Below, piece by piece: positions 45,901 through 53,789 of a stretch of 64,000 nucleotides of DNA; position 1 is the first letter of the stretch, and each line of letters starts with the position of its first letter. The notes beneath the pieces were generated by a model, which worked only from the letters and a program-made list of their open reading frames with translations, had not been told where the DNA came from and searched no databases. Where the stretch lies: the NCBI GenBank assembly GCA_964438995.1, contig CAYTMQ010000005.1, positions 62,001 to 126,000 on the forward strand, written 5' to 3'. A program made the position numbers and the translations under genes. Source of the stretch: JABMMZ01 sp964438995 (lineage in GTDB: Bacteria > Bacteroidota > Bacteroidia > NS11-12g > UBA955).

Positions 45901-47637
45901 TAAATAATTCAAACTACCATTTTGAACATTAGAACTGTTTGTAAAAACAAAATCATGACCATTGAAGCATTGATTAAATTTATTAATAGTAAAACCTATT
46001 GAATTGTTTCTATGCACTTCATAAGATTTAGAGATTGAGTCTTTGCAGCCGTAATCTGTTTCTACAACATGCTTGACAGAATAGCTTCCAGCTGAAGTAT
46101 ATTTCTTTAAAACAGAATCTATAAAAGTAGAGCTATTGTCGCCAAAATAAAATTTTGATTTAGTCTTAGTGTTTTCTTTCAAATAACTTGTATCATCAAA
46201 GAAATACCTATTTGTGTTGGCACATGAATCCAACACAATTGTAGTAAAACCAGCAATTAATTGAGGGTTTTTAATAGAGATTGAATCTCTAAAAACGCAA
46301 TTATTTGTATCAATTGCCTCAGCCCAATATAATCCTTTCTTATCAATAGAAATAGTTTGAATAGAATCTTGAGTATTCCAAATGTACTTTTTCATACTGG
46401 CTAGTGTTGTAAGTTGCCGCGAAAAAGTATTACAGTAATGGGTATCTTTACCTAAGCTAAATTTGGGAAGTGGATGAATCCTGAGCCATATTGAATCTCT
46501 AGCCTTACATCCGAATGAATCAGTGAAAAGTACGTGAAACTTCCCAGAATCCGTAACCGCTCGGTACCTAGAAGTTGAGCTATTATTCCATAGATATGAT
46601 TTAGCTTTGGATCCCGCATCTAAAGTTCTGACGACATTCCCGCAATAAAACGTATCATTTCCAATATTCAATTTAGGTCTTGGGATAATTGTAATTTTAA
46701 CAAGGGCAGTATCTCTAGAGTTGGTAACACATCTAAATGTAGAAGTAGATGAAATGTTAATCATCAGCTGAGAATCAGTGCCTAATGTGCTAGAAGGACT
46801 AGCCATATTGACCCATTTGTATGAACAATATGTTCTAGGAGCTTTTAATTTAAATTGTTGAAAATCATCTTTACAAATGGTTGTATCTTTTGTAATGGTG
46901 AGTGGTTTTAAATTATTATAAAGTTTAGTCACTTCTGCTGCAGTAATAGCACGATTGTATATACCAACATCATCAATAACACCATCAAAATACAACGAAC
47001 CTCTCTCTCTGCAACCAATTCTTGCATCGAAAGAATTGTTTCCGTAAAATGGCAAATAACCATTATAATTAGAACTCGTTGATTTTAAACATCCATCTAC
47101 ATAAACCTTGTAATAATTGGAGTCGCGTGTTACCACAACATGATACCATTGATTGGTGTTTGGCATAGTTCCCACACAAGTGCCGCCAACCTGGACAGTA
47201 GAACCACTTTTTTGATATGCAGTTAAGCTAAAACCTGTAATAACTCCCATTGGACTCCCATAGTTTCTATTATTTTCAATCTGCATATTTTGATCTCCGC
47301 CATTACCACCAATTGAGACTAAAATTGTTGAATTGCCATAAGAGGCAAATGCTGCTGGTTTTACCCAAATTGAAAATGAGTAATTTGGATTAAAAAAATT
47401 TGAGTAAGGAATTGAAATGTAACTACTAGCAGATGAAGAAAATGAATAAGCAGAATTTGAATTCCCAAATCTATCGGTAGTAAGGGTAGCGCTATAAACT
47501 GTGCCATGATTAGACCCTTTTGAATCATTTGCATTGCCAGTAAAATTATACTGCGCCAAATGGCCTGGTATCTGCGCTAGTAACACATTTGTCCACCAAA
47601 ATAGTATTGAAAAAGCAATTGGAAGTTTTAATTTCAC
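42916..47637 (-). CDS. Giant LamG and PKD-repeat surface protein, T9SS type B, GTG start
   Basis: A 1573-residue secreted protein. Signal peptide about 1-22 (NVLLAQ); LamG domain about 28-240; two beta repeats of the LGxDTxxC type; then about 12 PKD-like units of roughly 85 residues, most with QC near the start, WNFGD-like in the middle and GCxD near the end; and a type B sorting domain (FYMPDAFSPGTDGTNDVL, EMEVFNRWGEKVF, GWNGAYQGTDCEQGVYICRI). The length would let the C-terminally anchored protein reach far from the cell. GTG at 47637 is the only plausible start before the signal peptide. Confidence 0.88.
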   Translation of the reverse strand: MKLKLPIAFSILFWWTNVLLAQIPGHLAQYNFTGNANDSKGSNHGTVYSATLTTDRFGNSNSAYSFSSSASSYISIPYSNFFNPNYSFSIWVKPAAFASYGNSTILVSIGGNGGDQNMQIENNRNYGSPMGVITGFSLTAYQKSGSTVQVGGTCVGTMPNTNQWYHVVVTRDSNYYKVYVDGCLKSTSSNYNGYLPFYGNNSFDARIGCRERGSLYFDGVIDDVGIYNRAITAAEVTKLYNNLKPLTITKDTTICKDDFQQFKLKAPRTYCSYKWVNMASPSSTLGTDSQLMINISSTSTFRCVTNSRDTALVKITIIPRPKLNIGNDTFYCGNVVRTLDAGSKAKSYLWNNSSTSRYRAVTDSGKFHVLFTDSFGCKARDSIWLRIHPLPKFSLGKDTHYCNTFSRQLTTLASMKKYIWNTQDSIQTISIDKKGLYWAEAIDTNNCVFRDSISIKNPQLIAGFTTIVLDSCANTNRYFFDDTSYLKENTKTKSKFYFGDNSSTFIDSVLKKYTSAGSYSVKHVVETDYGCKDSISKSYEVHRNNSIGFTINKFNQCFNGHDFVFTNSSNVQNGSLNYLWNFGDNTTDTSRNIASKKYSKDTFFNVTLYTQTDKYCKDTLTKQIVVYPNARLSYSINKLTQCFNGHSVDIINNSSIRTGSISKTDWSFSDNSIATSNSIINKKFNNADTYSVKLISTSDKGCLDTLEKSFVIHPNTNPDFSINNDIQCYKWHSLNFTNTSTLSNGNYTSLWNFGDGSFSTLKDIVNKKYNLYGGYLITLITTTNNACNDTITKSITIHPSPVDSFVISNSRQCFRSNTFNLLNASTIPSGSIVNRVWNLDDGNTANTFNVINHKYSGEDSFYVQLSSTSDKACKDTFTKLAVTFPQPIAKYTIPNDSQCWQKNYFNIINQSTIKYGSWTNKWDFGDNTSDTNYSPSTKKYANKSATYLVKYVVTSSHGCSDSLNHRIHLLERPIADFLINDSIQCFKNHLFKFTNMTTFSALNTVSYFWDYGNGNKSTGINPNDATYTSANYHNVQLVAYSYLTNCYDTSTVRILPAPHSVPQFYVNKDSQCLKTNQFVFNNQSSISFGKLNYLWTYGDGSKDTVRNPVKSYISGFMRNVQLKVTTNNNCSDSITKPIVIIPHPKANLMSNDTAQCLNKHSFDFTNTSTSAYGSMSFKWMSDDGFTSNTKDLQGKTFITFGYHTLKLAAYTYQGCPDTISKIVFLEKDKNTVINQINLDSQCLKGNDFSFTGNSNNSNVNFSSYRWDFGDSKQSSSSNPKHTYSLDGLKIVLLETVSLNGCIDSGFYNVRVYPQALLDFSATSPCFPDSVKILNNSTIVNGKISAYKFEFSDGNISTLVHPSNKFSSPGTYNVILASVTDKGCKDTLNKTGLIVVRPKPVAQFSQQRLADKQFDVSTIKFTNKSSIDAIKFNWNFGNGNISSDENPEADFQDTFRRLITLEVTNAAGCTDTFKNMTGSLVTDFVFYMPDAFSPGTDGTNDVLKPVMTPYVRKYEMEVFNRWGEKVFSTNNLNEGWNGAYQGTDCEQGVYICRIYLVPMRGAIRSLNQTITLMR

Positions 47638-47807
47638 AAAATTCTAGTTTTAAATTTGAATGAATTATTTCTGCTAATTGAAACGATTCAACAGCAAAAT
47701 TAAAGCTTTTTTCAACAAAAAAGCAAATTTAAATCCCTTAAATCCTTTAAAACTCTATATTTATGAAATTGAAAATCACTAATTTTTGAAATTTATATTA
47801 CAAAGCT

Positions 47808-47815
47808 TAATTTTG
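47808..47815 (+). promoter_or_regulatory. Candidate -7 box of glycan gene run
   Basis: TAATTTTG, 10 nt upstream of the ATG at 47826. Confidence 0.45.
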
Positions 47816-47825
47816 ACCGATTAAG

Positions 47826-48506
47826 ATGTACGGATTATTAAAGAAAATTTTATCAGACAAATCAAAACACAAGCTTTTTCAACTTTTTATAAAAATTATT
47901 AAAAGAAAATTAGTCGATGTTGAAAACAACATTCCAAAGTACAAATTGGAAGAGAAGCATTTTAAAAATTTAAAGGCTCTTAAAAATAGAGAAGTACTTT
48001 TAGACTTACTACCGAAATCTGGTATCACAGCTGAACTAGGAGTTAATAAAGGAGATTTTTCAGAAAAAATAATTGCCATTAACCAACCTCAAAAGCTGCA
48101 TCTTATTGATATTTGGAATACCAAAAGGTATCACCAAGGTTTAAAACTAGAAATTGAAAACAAGTTCGAAAAGGAAATTGCTTCTGATAAAATCAAAATT
48201 AATTATGGATTGTCTACAGATGTTGTAAGCCAATTTGAAAATGGATATTTTGATTGGATATACATAGATACAGAGCATTCATATAAATGTACTATTGCTG
48301 AACTAGAGTTATACGCGTCAAAAATCAAACCAGGCGGCTTTATCGCTGGGCATGATTATATGATGGGCAACTGGGCTGGCTTAACACGTTATGGTGTAAT
48401 AGAGGCTGTATATGAATTTTGCAATAAAAATGATTGGGAAATTGTATATTTAACAATGGACTTAGAAGAATATCAATCGTTTGCAATTAGAAAAATAACA
48501 TCATGA
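47826..48506 (+). CDS. Class I SAM-dependent methyltransferase
   Basis: A 226-residue methyltransferase. After a basic N-terminal 60 residues comes ITAELGVNKGDFSEKII (motif I, about 77-93), LHLIDIW (acidic loop), YFDWIYIDTEHSYKCT (motif IV, about 141-156) and LKPGG-like KIKPGGFIAGHDYM. This is the Methyltransf_24 pattern seen in glycan and O-antigen clusters, where members methylate sugars. It overlaps the next gene by 4 bp (ATGA), a coupled pair. Confidence 0.85.
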   Translation: MYGLLKKILSDKSKHKLFQLFIKIIKRKLVDVENNIPKYKLEEKHFKNLKALKNREVLLDLLPKSGITAELGVNKGDFSEKIIAINQPQKLHLIDIWNTKRYHQGLKLEIENKFEKEIASDKIKINYGLSTDVVSQFENGYFDWIYIDTEHSYKCTIAELELYASKIKPGGFIAGHDYMMGNWAGLTRYGVIEAVYEFCNKNDWEIVYLTMDLEEYQSFAIRKITS

Positions 48507-49204
48507 GTTTTAAACCAATAAAATACTTAAAATCACAATTAATAGACGCATTAAATGCGCATAAAACCCGTCAGGATTCAGTACCGAATTTGCTGTTAAA
48601 AGATGCGATAAAAGATTCAGCAGATTTTGCGAAAGAAAACATGCAAAATGCAATGATGTTTTTTGACCATAAAGGCATTTGGGATTATTCCGTAAACGTT
48701 ATTTCCAAGCAAAATCGCGAAGGATTGTTTCTAGAATTTGGTGTATTTCAGGGAGCTTCTATTAATTATATTTCTTCTAAACTTCCAAACAAAATTTTTC
48801 ATGGTTTTGACAGCTTTGAAGGATTAAAAGAAGATTGGAGTGGATGGTCGTTGACAAAAGGTGCTTTTAATCTAGATGGCAAATTACCACCAGTAAATAG
48901 TAATGTAAAACTGATTAAAGGGTGGTTTGACCAAACACTCCCTGGATTCATGAACAACCAATCAAATCAATACATTCAGTGGCTGCATATAGATTGCGAT
49001 ACTTATGAAGCAACAAAAACTGTTTTTGAATGTTTGGAAACTAATATACAGTCTGGCACACTAATACTTTTTGATGAGTTTTTTGGATATAGAGGTTGGG
49101 AAATTGGAGAGTTTAAAGCTTTTCAAGAATTTATAAATAAAACAAAACTCCAATTTAAATACAAAGCATTTGCAAAATGCCAAGTATTGGTTGAGATATT
49201 ATAA
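48503..49204 (+). CDS. TylF/MycF-like O-methyltransferase
   Basis: A 233-residue protein with LFLEFGVFQGASINYIS (about 76-92, motif I), FHGFDSFEGLKEDWSGW, QYIQWLHIDCDTYEATK and GTLILFDEFFGYRGWE. This is the TylF/MycF macrocin-type methyltransferase pattern, whose members methylate hydroxyls on sugars using SAM and Mg. The metal-binding Asp residues are present in HIDCDTY and LFDEFF. Preceded by a 4-bp overlap and followed by a glycosyltransferase, so a sugar acceptor is likely. Confidence 0.87.
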   Translation: MSFKPIKYLKSQLIDALNAHKTRQDSVPNLLLKDAIKDSADFAKENMQNAMMFFDHKGIWDYSVNVISKQNREGLFLEFGVFQGASINYISSKLPNKIFHGFDSFEGLKEDWSGWSLTKGAFNLDGKLPPVNSNVKLIKGWFDQTLPGFMNNQSNQYIQWLHIDCDTYEATKTVFECLETNIQSGTLILFDEFFGYRGWEIGEFKAFQEFINKTKLQFKYKAFAKCQVLVEIL

Positions 49205-50411
49205 CACATTGAGCAGTAAATACTCAGTTTCGCATTTAAAATCTAAACTATTTTCAATTTTATCATTGATAAAGGATTGGATATTATTATATACAAGTTA
49301 TAAAGTAATTAAAACCGATGATAATCGAGAAAAAATTTTATTCATAGGTGAGTATTTCCCTGCTAGAATACAACGTTTATTAAAGGTTACCAAACTAGAC
49401 ATTCCTTTTAAAACCACTTTATTGATTTCTCAATGGGGTTATGAGCCAAAATTAATAGGAGATGTATTTGATGATGTTATAACATACAGAAATAAATACC
49501 ATTTAAAATCAATTTTAAAATCAATCAAAAATGTAAAACTGATACATGGATTTGAGCCAAAAGCAGAATTTCAATATTATGTAAAAACCGCCATAAATGC
49601 CCCATTTATATACGATTTACAAGACATTATTATTACATATTATGGTTTCAATCCACCTTTGAAATGGCAAAAAAGAAATTTAAAATATGAAGAACTTTTA
49701 ATCAAGCAATCAGATGGTTTTATTTCTTATAGTCTTGAGTTAAATGAAGCGCAAAGGTTATATAACACAAAATCTAAAACTTCAAAGAGGTTGTTCTTCC
49801 CATTGTTTTGTGACGAATTGAATTTCAAATCCATCTCGAACAAAGCACTAGGTGAACGCCCAAAAATCGTATACATTGGTGGGATAAATTCAATAAAAGA
49901 CAACTCATCATCAAACTTTTATCCTTTCATTGAAAAAACAAATCATTTGAATGTAGACATTACCATTTTCCCTTCACCATTTAGCGAACGCTTATGTTAC
50001 GATGAATACAAACTTCTGGAATCAAAATTTAGTCATTTTAAGATGGAAAGAAGTGTCCCTTTCCATCAATTGAACATTTCTAATTTTGATTTTGGAGTTG
50101 TGCCTTTTGAACATTCATATAGCGAAAAATACTACACCAAAAATCAATATGCATCAACATTAAAATTCTTTGTGTATTTAGAAATGGGGTTACCTATAAT
50201 AATTTCAGATTATTGGGCATTCCCTGCATGGATAACTAAAAGGTATAGACTAGGTATTGTTACTAATTACAAACAATTAGAAAACACAAACTTACATATA
50301 ACAAATGAAGAATATCAATCAATTTTAAACAACATTAATACCTTCCGAAATACATTCTCACTTCAGAAAAACAAGGACAAACTTCTGAAATTTTACAATT
50401 CTTTTTTGTAA
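49170..50411 (+). CDS. Glycosyltransferase-like protein
   Basis: A 413-residue protein of GT-B type. Signs are KILFIGEYFPARIQRL near the N-terminus, IYDLQDII, RPKIVYIGGINSIKDNS after a linker (about 230-246), and the C-terminal FGVVPFEHSY ... ASTLKFFVYLEMGLPIIISD, which resembles the donor-binding end of GT4 enzymes. The family is less certain than for other transferases here. The ATG at 49170 overlaps the previous gene by 35 bp; a TTG at 49209, 4 nt after the previous stop, is a realistic alternative start. The 3' end overlaps the epimerase by 19 bp. Confidence 0.75.
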   Translation: MQNAKYWLRYYNTLSSKYSVSHLKSKLFSILSLIKDWILLYTSYKVIKTDDNREKILFIGEYFPARIQRLLKVTKLDIPFKTTLLISQWGYEPKLIGDVFDDVITYRNKYHLKSILKSIKNVKLIHGFEPKAEFQYYVKTAINAPFIYDLQDIIITYYGFNPPLKWQKRNLKYEELLIKQSDGFISYSLELNEAQRLYNTKSKTSKRLFFPLFCDELNFKSISNKALGERPKIVYIGGINSIKDNSSSNFYPFIEKTNHLNVDITIFPSPFSERLCYDEYKLLESKFSHFKMERSVPFHQLNISNFDFGVVPFEHSYSEKYYTKNQYASTLKFFVYLEMGLPIIISDYWAFPAWITKRYRLGIVTNYKQLENTNLHITNEEYQSILNNINTFRNTFSLQKNKDKLLKFYNSFL

Positions 50412-51313
50412 GCTTCAATGTATGCAACAACATCTGATTCAGGTTGCCATTTTAATACGCTTTTTGTTTTAGATATATCAGCCCAAGTGATTTCAGATTC
50501 ACCTTCTCTTTTGGGTATAAATCTGTAATTTGAGGTAATTATTTGAGCCACTTCTAATATTGAAATAGTTGTACCCGACCCAACGTTAAATGCATCATTT
50601 ATATAATCTTTCGATATAGATGCTAAATAATTGGCTTTTGCGACATCTCTTACATGTATAAAATCTCTCCTTTGCGAGCCATCTCCCGTTATAGTCAATT
50701 CATTTCCATTTTCAAATTGATTTAAGAATATCCCAACAACACTGCTATATGCATTGAATTTATTCTTTGGATTGAACGACCTTGGGCCGAAAGGGTTAAA
50801 ATACCTTAAAGTTATATAATTCAGTGGGTACCTGCTAGCAATAAGTTTGAGGTAAATTTCAACTTCATATTTTTGAAATGCATATGGACTCAAACAATCA
50901 ATTCTTTCTAATTCTGTAGTTGGATAATTTTCTGGAGTTCCATAAATAGCACTAGATCCACTATAAACTAGCTTAGGAAAGTGGTTTTCTTTGATCATCA
51001 ATTCAATTAAACAAGCGGATTCCATTAAGTTTGCATTAATATGATCCGTTATTAATTCAAATGATGGTTGAATTCTTGGCAAGGCAGCCAAATGGAATAC
51101 CTTTGTGAAATCTTTTAGTGACTCTAATTCAGAACATTTTTTTTCAATGAATTTGAATCTTGAGTTTGATAGATTGTGTTCAATATTTTCTTTATTCCCT
51201 GTAGATAGATTATCGATACCAACAATTATCCAATCTGTATTTTCTATTAAATAATCTAAAACATTTGAACCAATAAATCCAGCAACACCAGTTATTAAAA
51301 CTTGTTCTTTCAT
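50393..51313 (-). CDS. NAD-dependent sugar epimerase/dehydratase (extended SDR)
   Basis: A 306-residue extended short-chain dehydrogenase. NAD binding is by ITGVAGFIGSNVLDYL (about 6-21), the catalytic YAFQK (YxxxK) is at about 148-152, with a Ser-rich YSGSSAIYG upstream, and LRYFNPFGPRS and RRDFIHVRDVAKA follow. This is the pattern of UDP-glucose/GlcNAc 4-epimerases; the exact sugar is open. It is last in a five-gene minus-strand operon headed by the PfkB-type kinase (1-bp overlap with the methyltransferase). Confidence 0.88.
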   Translation of the reverse strand: MKEQVLITGVAGFIGSNVLDYLIENTDWIIVGIDNLSTGNKENIEHNLSNSRFKFIEKKCSELESLKDFTKVFHLAALPRIQPSFELITDHINANLMESACLIELMIKENHFPKLVYSGSSAIYGTPENYPTTELERIDCLSPYAFQKYEVEIYLKLIASRYPLNYITLRYFNPFGPRSFNPKNKFNAYSSVVGIFLNQFENGNELTITGDGSQRRDFIHVRDVAKANYLASISKDYINDAFNVGSGTTISILEVAQIITSNYRFIPKREGESEITWADISKTKSVLKWQPESDVVAYIEAYKKEL

Positions 51314-51888
51314 TATTTTTTACCTGTGCATATAAACACAAAATGATACATGTTTTCTGGGTAGAATGTACTAATAACTTGATCTATTTGACCAAATGTA
51401 TAAACATTATTAAAGTGTTCATTGCAATAATCTAAAAGCTCTTTGTAAGTCAACTCTCTAATGTGTTCAACTTGCCTATTTTTGGTAGGAGGAGGGTCCA
51501 TTTTTCTTACAGTCGAGATAAACAATGTTCCATTTGGTTTAAGATGACCATGCAGCCTTTTCATTAAATCAATTTGAGTTGGTTCATCTAAATGCTCAAT
51601 AACCTCAAAGCAAGTGATAACATCATAGTACTCTTTTTGCAATTTTGTAAAATCGGTAATGATACCTCTTTCTTGTGAAATACCAAGATCTTTTTCATCT
51701 ACAACATCAAATGCATCAACAGATTTAAAATGCTCTCTTAGCACTTGAGTGCCATATCCTGTACCACATCCAAAATCTAAAACTTTTAGCTCTTTATTAT
51801 TTACTGTGCGTGTTACAAAATTGTATCTAGCTAAGCTAACAAGAGCGTCCATAACGCCTAAGTTGTATTCAATTTCGAGTCTTCTCAT
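51313..51888 (-). CDS. Class I SAM-dependent methyltransferase
   Basis: A 191-residue methyltransferase: LKVLDFGCGTGYGTQVL (motif I, about 34-50), VDAFDVVDE, DVITCFEVIEHLDEP (about 89-103) and LKPNGTLFIST. The EVIEHL block is typical of the UbiG/Methyltransf_11-23 branch. Target unknown; the surroundings suggest a sugar or nucleotide sugar. The ATG follows the nucleotidyltransferase stop by 26 nt, and its stop overlaps the epimerase start by one base. Confidence 0.85.
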   Translation of the reverse strand: MRRLEIEYNLGVMDALVSLARYNFVTRTVNNKELKVLDFGCGTGYGTQVLREHFKSVDAFDVVDEKDLGISQERGIITDFTKLQKEYYDVITCFEVIEHLDEPTQIDLMKRLHGHLKPNGTLFISTVRKMDPPPTKNRQVEHIRELTYKELLDYCNEHFNNVYTFGQIDQVISTFYPENMYHFVFICTGKK

Positions 51889-51914
51889 AAGTCTTCAAAA
51901 ATATATAAAATTGT

Positions 51915-52331
51915 TTATTCTTCAGATTTTTTATTTTCAATTAAATTCTTGTAATAGCTGGTGGATAAACCATGACTTCTACTATTATAGAATATTTCTT
52001 TCACTGCATCAGGAGCAGTTATTGTTTTCCCTTTATAATCCTCGCCCAGAAATCTAACATCAATTTTTCTTGATTTGAGAATCTGTTCCAATTCTAATTC
52101 TGAGTTATAGGTTAATACCTCATCAACATATCTGCAAGATTCTAAGATGTACTTTCTATGTGCGAGATTAAACACGGGCTTTTGCTTATTTGGATTGATA
52201 GTGTAATCAATATTGTTTGCGCTATTTACTGCCACAATTAAGTAATCACAGACAGTTTTGCATTCTTCTAACATTAAAACATGCCCCGCATGGAACAAGT
52301 CAAAAACACCGCATGCAAACCCTACTTTCAT
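51915..52331 (-). CDS. Cytidylyltransferase-family nucleotidyltransferase
   Basis: A 138-residue protein with MKVGFACGVFDLFHAGH at the start (HxGH signature, His14 and His17), DYLIVAVNS, and FLGEDYKGK ... RSHGLSTS near the end (ISSTS-like signature). It falls between GCT/TagD and the HldE C-terminal domain. It should join CMP or AMP to a phosphorylated sugar or polyol. The start at 52331 overlaps the SIS gene's stop by 4 bp (ATGA); the frame extends further upstream but the homology does not. Confidence 0.88.
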   Translation of the reverse strand: MKVGFACGVFDLFHAGHVLMLEECKTVCDYLIVAVNSANNIDYTINPNKQKPVFNLAHRKYILESCRYVDEVLTYNSELELEQILKSRKIDVRFLGEDYKGKTITAPDAVKEIFYNSRSHGLSTSYYKNLIENKKSEE

Positions 52332-52855
52332 TTTTGTGCAAGAGTATCTAGTAATGAATGCAAAATCACCTGATGATAACATTCAACAACACCATAATTT
52401 TCAGCATTGATATAAAAATTCACATCCCCAGTTGATTTTAATTTATTATTGTCCTTGAAACCAGATAAGGTTATAACTGAAGATTGTTTATTTTTTGCTA
52501 CTGAAACTGCATTTAGAATATTTGGCGAATTTCCAGAACTGCTGATTGCTATTAAGACATCGCCTTGTTGAGCATAAATTTTAAGCCACTCAGCCATTGC
52601 ATTTTCATAACCATAATCGTTAGCAAAACATGTGATCAAGGCTGCATCACTAAAAGTAAAAGTTTGGTACCCTCCTATTTTAGCAAAATCCTCATACATA
52701 TGAGAGCAGATTGAGTTACTACCACCATTACCAATAAAGAACACTCTTTTGGTTTGTTTTAAAACCGACAAAGCTTCTTGAAAATCACTTTTAAAACCAT
52801 CTGATTTAAAATATGAGTCGAAAATGTCTTTATAGATATTTGGTAGCATGTTCAA
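52328..52855 (-). CDS. SIS-domain phosphosugar isomerase, GmhA-like
   Basis: A 175-residue SIS-fold protein. RVFFIGNGGSNSICSHMYEDF (taken in two parts, about 33-53), LIAISSSGNSPNILNAV (about 98-114) and VECYHQVILHSLLD near the end follow the GmhA sedoheptulose-7-phosphate isomerase plan, including the late Glu and His. Whether the substrate is a heptose or another ketose is not shown. It overlaps the kinase by about 20-26 bp and the nucleotidyltransferase by 4 bp. The start may also be the third codon. Confidence 0.85.
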   Translation of the reverse strand: MNMLPNIYKDIFDSYFKSDGFKSDFQEALSVLKQTKRVFFIGNGGSNSICSHMYEDFAKIGGYQTFTFSDAALITCFANDYGYENAMAEWLKIYAQQGDVLIAISSSGNSPNILNAVSVAKNKQSSVITLSGFKDNNKLKSTGDVNFYINAENYGVVECYHQVILHSLLDTLAQK

Positions 52856-53699
52856 TTAAATTTGTTTTATTAATACTGTTTTCATTACAAAGCCAAGTTG
52901 TTGATAAGCTTGCTGCTAATCCAGGAAGGAACAAAAAGTCTTTGGTATTATTTAGTGTTGAAATTAGTGATGCAAAACTAAAAAAAGTATCTCCTGCACC
53001 AATGGTATCAACTATTTGTGTTTCAAAAACAGGTTGTTGAATAGCTTCTGTTCCATTATAAAAATAACTGCCTTTTTTACCAGTTGTAACAAACAAATAT
53101 TTTGAGTTTAACTCATAATTATAAATCTCTTTGAGCATTTGTTCATTTGCCTCAGAAAAGTGGTTGTTCATTTGTAAACTTGCTTCTCTCAAATCTAGAC
53201 AAGTCATCAATTTTTGATAATTTTTCCATTTTGAAACTCTGTTGAAACCAAAATTATTGCTGTTTGTTTGTGTCATTAAACAAAAAGGTTGATCAATTGA
53301 TAAATCTTTGCAAAACCCATGACCAAAATCAGCAACAATTATGACATCATATTTGTCTTTAATTGCAGGTATTTTACCATAATTATCCTTATCAAACTTG
53401 TTTATTTCAACGTGCTTTCTATTATCAAATGGGTCGTAAAACCTTGTTTTTACTATTGTACCTTTCGGATTTGAAAAAACATCAATATTTTTAACAAAAT
53501 CACGCATATGATTGGCAATAGCAGTTGCCCCACCCTCTTGAATATTTGGAGTACCATTGTACTTTAAAACGGGACAATTTGACTTCATTGAATTCCCCTC
53601 ATAACTTACCGGAATAAATTCATCTACAATGGTCTCACCTATCACTAAAACATTATAGTCTTTGACTAATTCAATAAATTCTATAATCTTATCCAACAT
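52830..53699 (-). CDS. PfkB-family sugar kinase, HldA-like
   Basis: A 289-residue ribokinase-fold kinase. VLVIGETIVDEF near the start, then CPVLKYNGTPNIQEGGATAIANH matches the HldE kinase domain pattern of APV-like and GGAANVA-like stretches. The anion hole DTIGAGDTFFSF (about 231-242) has the catalytic Asp237. It lacks the nucleotidyltransferase domain of HldE, which is instead a separate gene two positions down. MLDK at 53699 is chosen because a TATCTTTG box covers the upstream ATG at 53708. Confidence 0.87.
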   Translation of the reverse strand: MLDKIIEFIELVKDYNVLVIGETIVDEFIPVSYEGNSMKSNCPVLKYNGTPNIQEGGATAIANHMRDFVKNIDVFSNPKGTIVKTRFYDPFDNRKHVEINKFDKDNYGKIPAIKDKYDVIIVADFGHGFCKDLSIDQPFCLMTQTNSNNFGFNRVSKWKNYQKLMTCLDLREASLQMNNHFSEANEQMLKEIYNYELNSKYLFVTTGKKGSYFYNGTEAIQQPVFETQIVDTIGAGDTFFSFASLISTLNNTKDFLFLPGLAASLSTTWLCNENSINKTNLIEHATKYL

Positions 53700-53705
53700 A
53701 AAAGG

Positions 53706-53713
53706 CAAAGATA
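53706..53713 (-). promoter_or_regulatory. Candidate -7 box of kinase-SIS-NTase-MT-epimerase operon
   Basis: TATCTTTG on the minus strand, 6 nt from the ATG at 53699. It is the only good box before the five tightly spaced genes. Confidence 0.55.
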
Positions 53714-53774
53714 CAATTTATCCGATTTATATAAAAATAAATAGAAATTCATCAAAAACCATGGGTCAAACCTA

Positions 53775-53782
53775 TATTTTTG
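53775..53782 (+). promoter_or_regulatory. Candidate -7 box of flippase gene
   Basis: TATTTTTG, 7 nt from the ATG at 53790, divergent from the kinase operon box 62 bp away. Confidence 0.5.
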
Positions 53783-53789
53783 CACCAAT

